Shown here: positions 12,251 through 24,400 of the stretch, piece after piece | Layout of the letters: every line of letters begins with the position of its first letter | Numbering within the stretch: position 1 is the first letter of the stretch | DNA from: Glycine soja | Lineage: Eukaryota > Streptophyta > Magnoliopsida > Fabales > Fabaceae | Assembly (NCBI RefSeq): GCF_004193775.1 | Contig: NC_041008.1 | Location: 9,877,731 to 9,941,730 of the forward strand | Length of the DNA stretch: 64,000 nucleotides | Direction: 5' to 3' | The notes under the pieces: generated by a model | The model's input: only the letters and a program-made list of their open reading frames with translations | The model's database searches: none | Told to the model about the DNA's origin: nothing | Translations under genes and position numbers: made by a program

Positions 12251-14996
12251 TATAAGGTCCATATGATTCCTAGCAAGTGAAAGTAAAAATTTACTTATGT
12301 GACTTATCCTATTTAAAAGTCCAACTCCTAGCAAGTCATTTTGTATACTAAGCTAGGCTTTAAGAATGATCAAGTCAAACCTAAAATGTAGTCTATGACA
12401 ATTATAAAATAGTATTTGATGTTAAATTTTTAAATAAGCCATACTTATTTAAGTCAAACATGATTTGATGAAGGATATTATGATCTTGACTATTATAATT
12501 TTTTAAGTGATAGTCATAATCGATGGTAGATTAAATGTAACATCACTATAGTAAATATTTAGAGAAACAAATTTTTTTTGTGTCATTGTTATTGAGCCTT
12601 CAAATCAACAAACTTTTAAACTTGTTAAACATTTAAAACTAGATTCAAATTTGTATTTATGAATTATGTCAAACTCAAGCTTACCAAAAATGTGTTTTTA
12701 CTTTTTAGTCTTTAGCGGAGGAGTAAAACTAAGCCCCTTGTAATAAATATAAAAACTAAAAATATATTAAAATATTTAAATTTAAACGTATTTTATTTAT
12801 AAAAAACATATCTTATCCAAATTAACTTTAATATACATCTATTTTGCTGTTTCTCCCAACTGGATTGGTGAGAAGGCATTGCTGTCACGCACGCACTGGT
12901 ACCCATATCTACGTGATACTCCAAAACATGCATCAACGACAAGAACCTCAATACAAGATCTTACTATAATTAGGGCACATTCTTGGATTTTGGTGATTGG
13001 AATTTTGAAAGATTTAAAGGAAAATTTGTTAGTATTTCAGAGGTTCACCGAATAACCATACCCTTATCTCCTTGGAAATTTCATTATTTGCCAAACATTG
13101 TAGTAAGTGTCGCATCTATCAAGGGGACAATTGATCAACTTGCTCACCCAAAACATTCATCAACAGACCAAATAATCACGATTATGACCCAAGTTAGTAA
13201 CATTATTTTTATAAGTACAATCATAACGCGTTTCAAAAGTCGTTTTAAGAGGCTATTATGGACAAGCCATGCTTAACTTCCTTATTTCTTCTTTGACCCT
13301 AATTATAAAGCATGCGTTAGTTAATTCTTTTTTCAAGAGACAAACAAGAAGGTGAAGATGAAAGGAATCAAACAAGCATGTTGACAAGTGCGTGGGAAGC
13401 AACTTGGCCACCACAAATCTTAGCAATAAGGTAAGACTTTTCTTTATGTGATGTTGCACAGTATACAGCTCGCATGCCTTGGAACATTTGCATTGGGTTA
13501 ATGTAACTAACATTAGCATTATTGAATTCAAAAATATTCTTTCTTCTTTTTTTGTCCTTTTTATTTATCTTTTAGAAATGTTCATAACTATTATTCAATT
13601 AAAAAAACCATGATTGATATGACAATAAAACAATGCCATATACTTACAAAAAAAAACTGTTAGTATTGTTAAGTTTTATTGTCATTGATATAATCTTTAA
13701 CTAACATAAATTTAATAGATACTGCGAGTTTACACTACCAATATGATATTATACTATAATAGTGGTATATATAAATTTATCAATACCAAAAAAATTATCC
13801 TTTAATATAATTAATATCATATGGTTAATTAATTAACATAGGCACATAATGTCTATATTAATAATTTTTTTAACAAAAACTATTTTACTATAAAGGCAAG
13901 CCTAATAACTATTTTTTATTTGTGTATGATTGTTTTTCATATATAATATACATAGAGGACTCTTAATTAAAAATAAAAAATTCTACCGTTATAATTTATT
14001 TTTAAATTTGTGTAATCAAGTATCCCTAAAAAAGTGTAATAAACTAATATCATTTTGTATCATGTTAACATTTTTCTTACATCTTTTCTATTTTAATTGT
14101 TTTGCTTTTGTTTTTATGAAACATATCTTTTACAATAAAATGGAATGCGGATACATATGTTAGGTTGTATACAAATATTTTTTGGTTGGTGAATCCATTA
14201 AGAGTATGTTGACTGTTGAGCTGTAAAATAGAATCTTGTTTCCAATTCAATAATACTCCTCTTGAATCTTATGATCACTACTTATTGGAAATATTCAAAA
14301 CCTAACACTGTCTAAATCAGTTTCATTCACGATTCAATCACCTTTTCCTCTCTCTTTCTCCCTCACGGATTTAAAATTTGACACCTAACTAAAACATTAA
14401 ATTTTATTTTTTGAAAATATTATTCGGTAATTTAAAAAACAAGAAAAGCAACATGTTGAAGGAATAAGTGATTTCATTAATTCTTTCTATTTAAGCAAAA
14501 ATCTCTAAAAGAGCACTAGCCACTAATCCATTCTTCCACCTTATCTACTAATTAACTTTTATATTATAAATCTTCGTCCTCGAATGAAGGTATTTTTAAA
14601 AGTTATTCTTTAATGAAAATATTTTCAACAGTTATTTTTACTTTCATTGAAACGCATGTCTCATCCTATCCTATATATTAAAAATTGTTATTTTTTATTT
14701 CTTTCAATAATATTTCTTATTTTCAATTTAATTTTTTAAAATAAATTTTCAATACTTTAAAATAATCCTATATCACATTTCAAACAATCTACCTTTCTTT
14801 ACATCTATCACTAAGTTGAATGTTAATAGATTTTCTAAAATAGTTGTCTATGGTTAATATCACCATTAATTTAAATTAAAAATTATAAATATAAAATATA
14901 ATCTATATTTAAATATATTTATAATAACATAATATAAATGTTAAAAATAGATAATTGTTTCAAAAAAATCTTTTTCATGATATCTTTGACTTTTCT

Positions 14997-17692
14997 TGTA
15001 ACATCTCATTTTTCGTGAATTAAATTAAAAAGGTTTTTCATTTAAAATAAATAAAGTTTTTATAACAATTGATGAGACTTTTGTAATTAAATAAATAACG
15101 AGAAATAATTTTATTAATTAAAATAATGGTTTGAGAGGAAAAAATATTTTATTTAAATAAATAAAGTAAATAATAGGTTATGAAAACCCTAGATATAAAT
15201 AGGGGCATCTATGCCTCCTCTCCCTCCCACTTTCATTTTCCCTTCTGCTCCTCTCAAAATCCTCTCATTTTCTCACATACCACCATTTCAGAAAAACGAC
15301 GATCTCAAACTCATTCACTGTTGGATCATCGTGAAATTTGAGCACCAGATTTGCCACTCAATTCTGAACATTATCATCATTGAGAATTTTGAAAATATAT
15401 TGGAGTTGAGAGAAAAACCCTTTTTATTGCAACTTTTTCTTTTCCCGAAGAAACCCAAAACTGTCTTAGTAAAATTACGATCCCAGACTCGTTAACCGTT
15501 GGATTGTCGTGAAATTTTGATATGTGGTTAAAGATTCAATTCCGTACATCTTCAACGTTGGGATTTGTGATATAATGTTCAAGGAGAGAGAAAATTTAAT
15601 CGCACGAAGTAATACAAAATGGAGGCCTCAATCCCTTCTTCTCTTTGATGTTTGGGAACCCTATCAGAGCAATAAAAGGAAAAACTTGAGGAATCTCGGG
15701 AAATCATTAGAAATGTCGTTATTGTTGTCACAATGCACACGTGAACCCACTTAGAGGTAAGAGATGAGTTTATCGCAATTGGAGTTAGAATGAACATGTA
15801 TAGGGATCTTTAGAGGATCAATTGAAATGAGTTTTGTGGGTGTTTCCGTAATTTTTTATTTTATCCTTATAATTATAAATGTGAATTATATATGTTTGAT
15901 GAACCGGTTGATGTCCCAATGAAAACATGTGTAGGGATCCTTAGAGGATTAAATTGGGATTTATTTTGGGATGTTTATTGAATTATAATTTTTTCCTTTA
16001 TGATTATAAATACAATATTGATGTTCTAATGCGAATTGATTGATAAAATTGAGTGTTATTGGTCTTTTCACTTTTTTATACCTATACTTTGGATTAATTG
16101 ATTTTGATATAATTGTATGAAATTATTTGAGGGGTTATACTCCCCAAGTTGTGATAAACCTTTTGTACAAATTGTTATATTGAGATTGTGAAACGGTGAT
16201 TCAAATTGTGAGTATGTAATAAATTTAACCTGTGATGAATGGTAAAATAAATGTGTATTGAGATGCGTGTATTGAGTTGTGAGTTATGAACTGTGCAATC
16301 ACACAATTGTAAGACTCTTTAAGGGCGACGAGTATTGTGATGAGATCCACTGTGGGAACCCGACGAATTAAAATGATTGTGAAAACAATTGAGTAGTTGT
16401 GTGTATTACATAGTTCATAGGTAAAATGTATATGATTCAGGAGGTGTGACAACGCGTTAAATTGAGATTATACCATTGTGATTGAGATCGAGTGTATGTG
16501 ATAAATTGAGTATGTATGTGATTGAGATATATATGTGCATTAAGTTGTGAACTATAAATTGTACAATCACACGACTATAAGACCCTTTTAAGGGGGACGA
16601 GTTAATACTAAGACTCTTTAAGGGTGACGAGTTAATGTTAAGACCCTTTAAGGGCGACAAGTTAATGCTAAGACTTTTTAAAGGCGACGAGTTAATGCTA
16701 AGACCTTTTAAGGTCGACGAGTTAATGCTAAGACCCTTAAAGGGTGACGAGTTAAAACTATTTTGAAAATAATTGAGGAGTCATGTGTTTTGTACAGTTC
16801 ATAGATAAAGTCTATGTGCAAAAAATGTTTTCTGGGTTGGACCTGAATCAGGAGGGAGAGACTATGACGAACTCTTCGGAGTGTAGGCCTTAGGGTAAAT
16901 ACACCCGATTTGAGTGCTTCTTTAAACCTATGTTAATCTCATATGGTTGGAGTATTCGCGCAAAACAGCGTGACCCTGACTAGTCGCCCTATGATTTTAT
17001 GTAGTGAGAGTGACCTAACTTGTTAGTGTGTGGTTTGTCTTGTCATGTAGTCCTAGGTGTCCAACGAGGTCTTTCACTGACATGATACCATATTGCATAT
17101 AAGATTGAGTCTTAGTTTAGATGTTGCATAACACTTGTGTATTGATCGATATTGATTGACTTGGTAATATTATGTTTTGACCCTTGAGTATGTGAATATT
17201 GTGAAAATGAATGAGATGTGTTGTGTTGTGATGTGATGTTGGACGACAAAATGGTGAAATGACGTGAACTATATTTAAGTAAGTTTTGTTTTGTTTATAT
17301 GATATTTATACCTACATGTTATCTTGTTTCTCTCTATTGGTTAGGAATGTGATAACTCACTCCCTATGTGTTGTTTGTATTTGGATCCTGTGATGATTTT
17401 GAAGTTTGTGTTTAAGGAACCCTGTGTTGAAGGACGTCGAGACACAATGTTCTAATAGGATGTGACATTGAAGTATATGTTTTTATATTAATTGTATGAA
17501 GTCTTAGACAATCTTATTTGAGCCGAGATGATTTTATTATTTATTTGGACAAGTTTGAATATGATATAAAAGAAAGTGAATGTGAACCTTTTATTCTATT
17601 GAATTTTTTTTATTTAAATGTGTTTTAAAAACTTTTAATTAATTATGATTTTTTTTATTAGTACATATATATATGGGGTAGAAGGTGTCACA
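14997..17692 (+). mobile_element. solo LTR of a retrotransposon, 2,696 bp, with TSD
   Basis: The element begins TGTAACATC and ends GGTGTCACA, so it has the TG...CA termini of an LTR and partly matching terminal inverted bases. It is flanked on both sides by TTTCT (14992-14996 and 17693-17697), a perfect 5 bp target site duplication. No primer-binding site, gag-pol coding region or second LTR follows, so it is a solo LTR left by recombination between LTRs. A TATAAATA box lies at about 15194, followed by a pyrimidine-rich stretch that fits a U3/R promoter in + orientation. Imperfect internal duplications occur at about 15310-15400 versus 15485-15560 and at 15795-15880 versus 15925-16010. Its large size suggests a Ty3/gypsy family, but this cannot be proved without the internal region. 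Short open frames inside (such as 15211-15495) are not genes. Confidence 0.88.
16578..16758 (+). repeat. tandem array of about six 30 bp palindromic units inside the solo LTR
   Basis: The unit is close to TAAGACCCTTTAAGGGCGAC followed by GAGTTAATGC. Starts fall at 16578, 16609, 16639, 16669, 16699 and 16729, a 30-31 bp period. Each unit centres on a short inverted repeat of the CCCTTTAAGGG type. Several units keep the symmetry by paired changes, for example CCTTTTAAGG. A single isolated copy lies upstream at about 16312. It is a satellite-like array internal to the LTR, without the spacers or neighbouring genes of a CRISPR array. Confidence 0.9.
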
Positions 17693-17697
17693 TTTCT

Positions 17698-20600
17698 TGG
17701 ATTTTGTATCTATTTTTTATAACTTATATTTTTTAAACACTATTACTTAAATTTAAATTGGATTTAATTATAAATTTTGAATATTGACGTATTTTTAGAA
17801 GCCTCTTTTTTAGATAAATTAAAATTGAAAATTAATAAATTTTTAATTAATTCAAATTTAAATATAATTCTTCAATTTAAATTTTAATACATCATATTAT
17901 TTTTTTTATACCAAGGAGGGTCAAAGACCCAAGAAAAAAATACGGTGCATCTTAATTGAAAGTAAGTTATTTTTATGGTATCGCTCTTTTTCAATTTTAA
18001 AAATTTCACCCCTTTACATTATTTCTATTTAATAAAATAAAATATTTATTATTTATTATAAAAATGTCTAATATCTCTTTAATTTACTTTGATGTATAAA
18101 TTTCACTTAAATTTTAAAAATATTTGTATGATATACGAAAAGCTTGTTAGAATATAATAATGTGCAAAATCCTATGATCACAATTGAAGTGACAAAAATT
18201 GAAGGAGTACTACACGAGAAAAACATCTATATTTTTAAGAGTAATAAAACAAAAAACAAAAATCAATTAAAAACAGTAGTATTTGAATTTTTTTTTTATC
18301 ATCATCTGTTTTCCAAATTCTAAAATAAAAAACTAAACATTATTAATTAAAGTATCAAACTAGGTTGGGCCGACTTGAATTCGTTAGATGAAGTAGGACT
18401 AAAAAGTTTAATTTTAATTTTAAATCAAAATTAAATGCAGACTTTAGTCTAATTTGATTATGACAGGTTTAGAGCTTAGTCTATAAAAAGTTAGAAAAAT
18501 CTTGAAAAAGAGCCTTTTTTTTAATCGAAAATTGGATTCAAACTTTTGTTTTCCCCTTATCACCTTTAACTTTTAAGTTGTTTTGATTTTTTTTTAACCA
18601 ATTGATATTGAGCAATATCCTTCTTCACAATTCAGTGTTTATTTAACTAAGGGGTAAAGTACTTCTATGTATTGCATTGCATGTAATTTGTACTTAAAAG
18701 ACGGATCGATCTACTTGATAAAATTAAAAGATGAGAGTGTCAAATCACTTACCTCAAAAAACATTTGATGATTATATGAAGTTGTTTAACTTTTTACTTT
18801 TAATTTTTTCTGTTGCCCATGCTCTTTATTAGGTTATCTTATTTTCTTCATTCACTCCTTTTTAAAAATTAAATTTTAAGAAACTGTTTAAAAAAATATA
18901 CTTAAATACAAGTTTTAGCTTGAAATAGTAAACTTTTTTATTAGAGGGAAATGCATCGCTATTCCGACCTTTGAATTGATTTGGGTTTTCAAACATTTCG
19001 GCTCCTCCCTTTGGTCCATAGTGGAATCACTAGAATGCATTGAAAAACTCAAACTAGTTTGCACCTTAATAAAAGATAAAGTACTTTGCTATTACGTCCT
19101 CCAATTTTTTAAGTTCATCAATATATTTTTTAAAAAATATTTTTTTAGATAAAATTACTCTGGTCAAAAACGTGTTTTCATTCTATTATAAGGGTGTATT
19201 TTGCAATAGCCAATAGAAATACATTTTTGTTGTGACTTGTGTCACAAGATACAGCACAAACACATCTTAGTTTTTCGTAAAAACTTAAGACAATGGAAAC
19301 ATTTTTCCAATAACAAAAATGGGTTTCCATCAAGGATATTTTTGTCAAAAGAAATTATAAAAGTGGTAAGAGAGTGAACTTAGCGAAATTGAAGCAGAAA
19401 TAGCAAAGCCCAAATATAAAACGTCTCTAGTTGCAAAATGTGGACTGAGCCGGAGGGTTCAGTTGTTGGGCTTAACTTATCTGGGCGAAGCATGAAACAA
19501 GTAATTATTATCTTTGGTTCGATACCAAATATATGACATTGTCTTTGACTAATAACATAATCTCTTCTTTTTTGTGTGTGCTACTTCCTTTGGTTAAAAT
19601 AGTCATAGTAATGAGGTTTAAAGCAATGAGTTCAGTTAGCAAAAAACACTCTTTGATATATTAAATTTTAACAATTATTATTAAATGAGTTTATGTTAAG
19701 AATTATTAAATTGTTAAACCCACTAAATATAAAATTGGATCTATATCATTTAATAAGACTTATATAGATTTAACACAATAACAAAGAGTGGGTTAAGAGT
19801 AATTTTTCAAGATCCTATTTTAGTAAATAATCTGACAAGAACCTTTTAAACAGTTTATTTAATTGACTTATTTATTATAATTTTGGTAGCTTGTAATACT
19901 TGCATAATATACATTATACAAAGTCATGGAAAATAAAGAAATGAAGAAAGTAAGAAACAGCTGGAATCTCAAATGAGCTACTCCCATGACATCAACAAGT
20001 AGCCACCAATTAATTATCAGATCAAAGAATCAAATAAGCTCGAACCTATACATCGATCAACCCCCAACTTAACTAAGAAAATTGCAACAAAGTCTTCCTT
20101 CATGCAAGGTATGTGGGAAAGAAGCACTCTAATTCCTTGAAACCAACTAGAGTGTTTCAAATAATGGGGCTGTAATTACAGAAAAATGATATTAATTATA
20201 GTCGTTAGAAGGTCCACAACCTCCATATAATATGATAAACATCGAATTTTCTTATAAGTTTCATTTCAAGAACTGACATGTCATATAAATATATGACAAG
20301 GAGGATGCTACTATTACAAGACACTTTTGTATGAATGAGTTTGTTTGAACTTAAACATTTTTTTATGTAAGCATATTTTCTATGGAGTAGATAGGATTTA
20401 TTTTTTAAAGTAAAAAAATAATTTTTTAACCAGAAACAATTTAAACAAATATATTAAAAAATAAAAAAAATTAATTGTTTTATTAAAATAAAAACATTTT
20501 TTCAGCAAATAAATTTAAATAAACAATATATAAGCTAGAAAATTGAGTATAGCAAAACCATGCAACAACCATCCAAAGCCAACTTGTCTTGAATTACCTT

Positions 20601-21344
20601 GTGAGAAGAAAACGTAGTCTGTAATGATTTTAAAAATAGAAGCCAATATGGAATGTAAATCTTTCACCAAACTAGTCATATTTTTATAATGGGACCTCCA
20701 TTGAATGAAATGGTGAATCCAACATCAAGAATCAATGGAAGATGTGTGACGCTTGGAGAATAAAGTAACTCTATAACGTTCTAGATTTATGAGCTGCATA
20801 ATGGCAATGTCTTGGGCAATGTATGACATTCTCATATTTGAATAAAATTGTGTATACACTGAAAATATTAAGAGTTTTTACAATATTATCTTATCAAAAT
20901 CGTTATGTACAATAAATTTACTCCCTATATAGTAGTCACCTTAAAACTACATGGTTCACAGTGTACAAAGCTCAAACTATTTAAAATTAAATTTTAAAAT
21001 TAAAAACAATCTCAAAATTCATTAAACACACTTTTTTTAGATAGATAATCTCATTTTTTTTTTATAAATGATCTAAAAATTAAATTTGTAGAGGCTTATT
21101 TATAATCATCCATGGAATTACACAGATATAACATTGAAATAGAAAGTACTTCTCTTAGGTTAGGCCCCCAAAACCTAATTATTCTCTCTTAATTATGGGT
21201 AGTTTATTTGAGCTTATTTTTTAAAATAAGTATTTTTTAAATGAAATAAACAGTTTCATGATTTTTGATGTATTTATTTAAACTGTTTTTATTTAATATA
21301 TATAATTTTTTTAAAAATAATAAATCCCAATACCCAGCAAAAAA
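17698..21344. other. intergenic, no supported gene
   Basis: AT-rich DNA between the solo LTR and the NOP56 promoter. Repeat-like words occur at 18360-18480 ('ggttgggccgac') and at 18950-19120, where 'gctattccgacc' and 'gctattacgtcc' segments recur. The patch 19900-20860 has more balanced composition but no readable exon on either strand. Confidence 0.5.
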
Positions 21345-21464
21345 GGGGTTTAGGGCTCTTATCTTCTTCTTCCTCTTCTTCTGTGACTCCATTCATTTCA
21401 TCAATTCACTTTCCTTAGTTTCTTGCAGCTTCACACTGTGCCACTGCTCCGTTTTAGGGTTGCA
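21345..21464 (+). promoter_or_regulatory. NOP56 promoter and 5' leader with telo-box-like motifs
   Basis: GGGGTTTAGGG at 21345-21355 and TTTAGGGTT at 21453-21461, just before the start codon, are antisense matches to the plant telo-box (AACCCTA core). A CTTCTTCTTCCTCTTCTTCT tract lies between them at about 21362-21381 and resembles a transcription start region. A TATATATAAT word lies near 21297. In plants telo-boxes are typical of promoters for ribosome-biogenesis and translation genes, which suits NOP56. The exact transcription start is not visible. Confidence 0.6.
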
Positions 21465-24400
21465 ATGGCGCTGTTCCTCCTCTACGAGTCGGCGTCGGGT
21501 TACGCGCTCTTGGAGGCGCACGGCCTCGACGAAATCGGGCACACTACGGAGGCCGTTCGGAACTCCGTTTCCGACCTCAACAGGTTCGGCAAGGTCGTCA
21601 AGCTTCGCTCCTTCAACCCCTTCACCTCCGCCCTCGACGCTCTCAAACAGTGCAACGCCGTTTCCGAAGGTGAAATAGTTACACTCTCTCTCCCCTTCGC
21701 TTGTTATTGCTTATTAGTCGAATTGTGGAAGCCCAATTTGTAAATAATAGGAAATCCCCGGTTATATAAGTAGTCTCTATAGTATTGAATATTCATCAAT
21801 TTAGTCTCTAAGTTTATATATATTTTATTATTGTTTCAATACTTGGAGGACTACGAAGCATGATTTCTAATACTTGGGGGATTACTTATATAATGTATGT
21901 ACTTTAGGAGAGACAATAATACTTTAAGGATGAAATTAATGGTTTATTCCTAAGTTGAAAGACCATGGGTGATGAACTGATCATGTATGGGATGATAAAC
22001 TTGTTTTTTTTTTTTTTTTTTTTTTCACAAAAGAGAATGCCGTAAAGTGTCCCGAATGATAATGATGATGATGATTTGGTATTGATTATATTTGGTGTTC
22101 AATCAGGGCTGTTGACTGATGAGCTGAGAACGGTTTTGGAGACTAACTTACCTAAAGTTAAGGAAGGTAAGAAGTCCAAGTTCAGTTTAGGTGTATCGGA
22201 TCCAAAGATTGGTTCCCAGATATCTGAACTTACTAAAATTCCTTGCCAAAGTAATGAGTTTGTCGCCGAGCTGCTTCGCGGTGTGCGCCTCCATTTTGAT
22301 AGGTTTGTCAGTGATCTCAAGGTTAGCATTTACTCCTGCCTCGTGTGTTTTTGCAGAAGCAGAATCACCGTGTTGTATAGGAATATATTTCGCAAGTTAT
22401 TTTATTTAAATTATTTTTTTTCCTTGATTGAATTCTGTAGTCCGGGGATTTGGAAAAGGCACAACTTGGTCTGGGGCATAGTTACAGCAGAGCAAAGGTG
22501 AAATTCAATGTTAACCGTGTTGACAACATGGTCATTCAAGCAATTTTCCTTCTTGATACACTTGATAAGGATATTAATTCATTCTCCATGAGAGTCAGGT
22601 AGTTTGTGTTCAACAGTGAATACTCTAATAAGTCTATAATTTTCATACTCTAAATAGTTTTCTTCCTTTAAGGAAATTATTAAACTCGAAAGAGTTCAAT
22701 TCTCTGCTATTCATCAATTGTATGCAGAGAATGGTATTCTTGGCATTTTCCAGAACTGGTGAAGATTATAAATGATAATTATCTGTATGCCAAAGTTGCT
22801 AAATTTATTGAGGATAAATCAAAGCTGTCCGAAGACAAGATTTCATCCTTAACTGACATAGTTGGCGATGAAGATAAAGCAAAGGAGATTGTGGAAGCTG
22901 CCAAGGCTTCCATGGGTAGAATTCTTGATTTCTTGTATTTGTGTTGCTTTTGACTTTTGTCTCATTCTCTATTTTAATCTGCTTTCTCTTACCTTTCTTC
23001 AGGACAAGATTTGTCCCCAGTGGACTTGGTTAATGTCCAACAATTTGCGCAAAGGGTGATGGACCTTTCTGAGTACAGGCGGAAGTTGTATGATTACCTG
23101 GTTGCTAAAATGAATGACATTGCGCCAAATTTGGCCTCTTTAATTGGTGAAGTTGTTGGTGCACGATTAATTTCCCATGCAGGTAGCCTCACAAATTTAG
23201 CTAAATGCCCTTCTTCAACTCTTCAAATTCTTGGTGCAGAGAAGGCTCTGTTCAGGTTCTTAACTTCACCTTCTCCTGGTACAATTCTATTAGGGCATTT
23301 TTTCTTGAATAATAACATAAAAACAATAAATCATTCAACCTCTTCAACTACATGCTACAAATTATCTATGTAGTTCTGTTAACCGATTGGCAAAAGTGTA
23401 CCAATTTGTGATAAGTAGTGAAGTACTCGGAAGTCCGAGTGTCGAATCCACAGAGACTTTGTTTGCATTTAGATTGATGCAAACCCAATTTAAAAGCAAG
23501 ATAAGGAAATAATATAAGATAAAGATTAGAAAAGATAAATATTTAACGATAAAAATAGCAGATAAAAAATATTTGAATTAAAAGATGATAGAGATAAAAG
23601 AAGATAAAAGAGAAAGAAAGATAAGATAATAAAAATAAACGATAAGATAAGATGAATCAAAGATAAGATAAGATGAATCAAAGATAAGATAAGATGAAAT
23701 TTGAAGTAGAGAAGGTAAAAGGGAAAATAATAAGAAAACTAAACAATGGCTTTTGTGTTAAGGGTTTGTTTAGAATAAAATAATGTTGGAACCTAGCATG
23801 CCTAACTATCCTTGATGTAATTTTAATGATGTTTTCTATTGAATGCTTTCCCAATTTCCACCTCACATATGCTAATATGCTCAACCCGGATCCCTCACGC
23901 TGAAGAGTTTAATCTATATATTCTCTCTCCCAAATCACTTTGCAAAGACAAAATAATAAACAACATTCAGTAAAAAGATGCTATGTAGAAGCACAACAAA
24001 ATCACGTTATCCCTAGCAATGTAATATTGAGATGTTCTTTCCTAGTTCTTTTAGACATTACCACTTCCAATTCAAAGGCTAAGGGAGTGATAGATGACAA
24101 GTAACAAGCCAAAACAGGGGGGAGAATGAAGAAAAATCTTTCTTATTTATCTTTTTGATATCTTTTGGATCTTTTTTTTTATTTTAATCTTTTCTTTTCA
24201 AATCTTTAAGTCATAAAAAAAAAAATATCAATTCATATCATTTAAGTAAAAAATAACTACTAAATAAATATCTTTAGAGATATTTTCAATATATTTTTAT
24301 TATAAAAAATAGCTCATATTTAATAGTTATCAAGTTCCTTCCTCCAACCACACAAATGAGGATGTTCTAACATAAGTGATGGTTTATGACTATTGTTCCT

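Larger units (their letters stand above)
9010..14991. other. intergenic, AT-rich, no supported gene
   Basis: Roughly 6 kb without a recognisable exon. Patches of more balanced composition occur at about 10970-11170 and 12840-13530. The second contains open frames of 97 codons (+, 12983-13276) and 91 codons (-, 13256-13531) that I cannot assign to any family, and they overlap each other. They may be old gene or transposon debris. Two repeat tracts inside this interval are listed separately. Confidence 0.5.

Noticed and set aside
12983..13531. Overlapping open frames of 97 (+) and 91 (-) codons
   Set aside because: No recognisable motif, no splice context, and the frames overlap on opposite strands. 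Frames of this length are expected by chance over 64 kb.
16578..16758. Regular 30 bp repeats that superficially resemble a CRISPR array
   Set aside because: The units abut without unique spacers, there are no cas genes, and the array lies inside a plant LTR.
21423..21464. Open frame continuing upstream of the NOP56 ATG
   Set aside because: It begins with TTG, not ATG, and the conserved NOP56 N terminus starts exactly at 21465.
22004..22025. Run of 22 T in NOP56 intron 1 as a retroposon tail
   Set aside because: There is no element sequence next to it and no target duplication. A simple homopolymer is enough.
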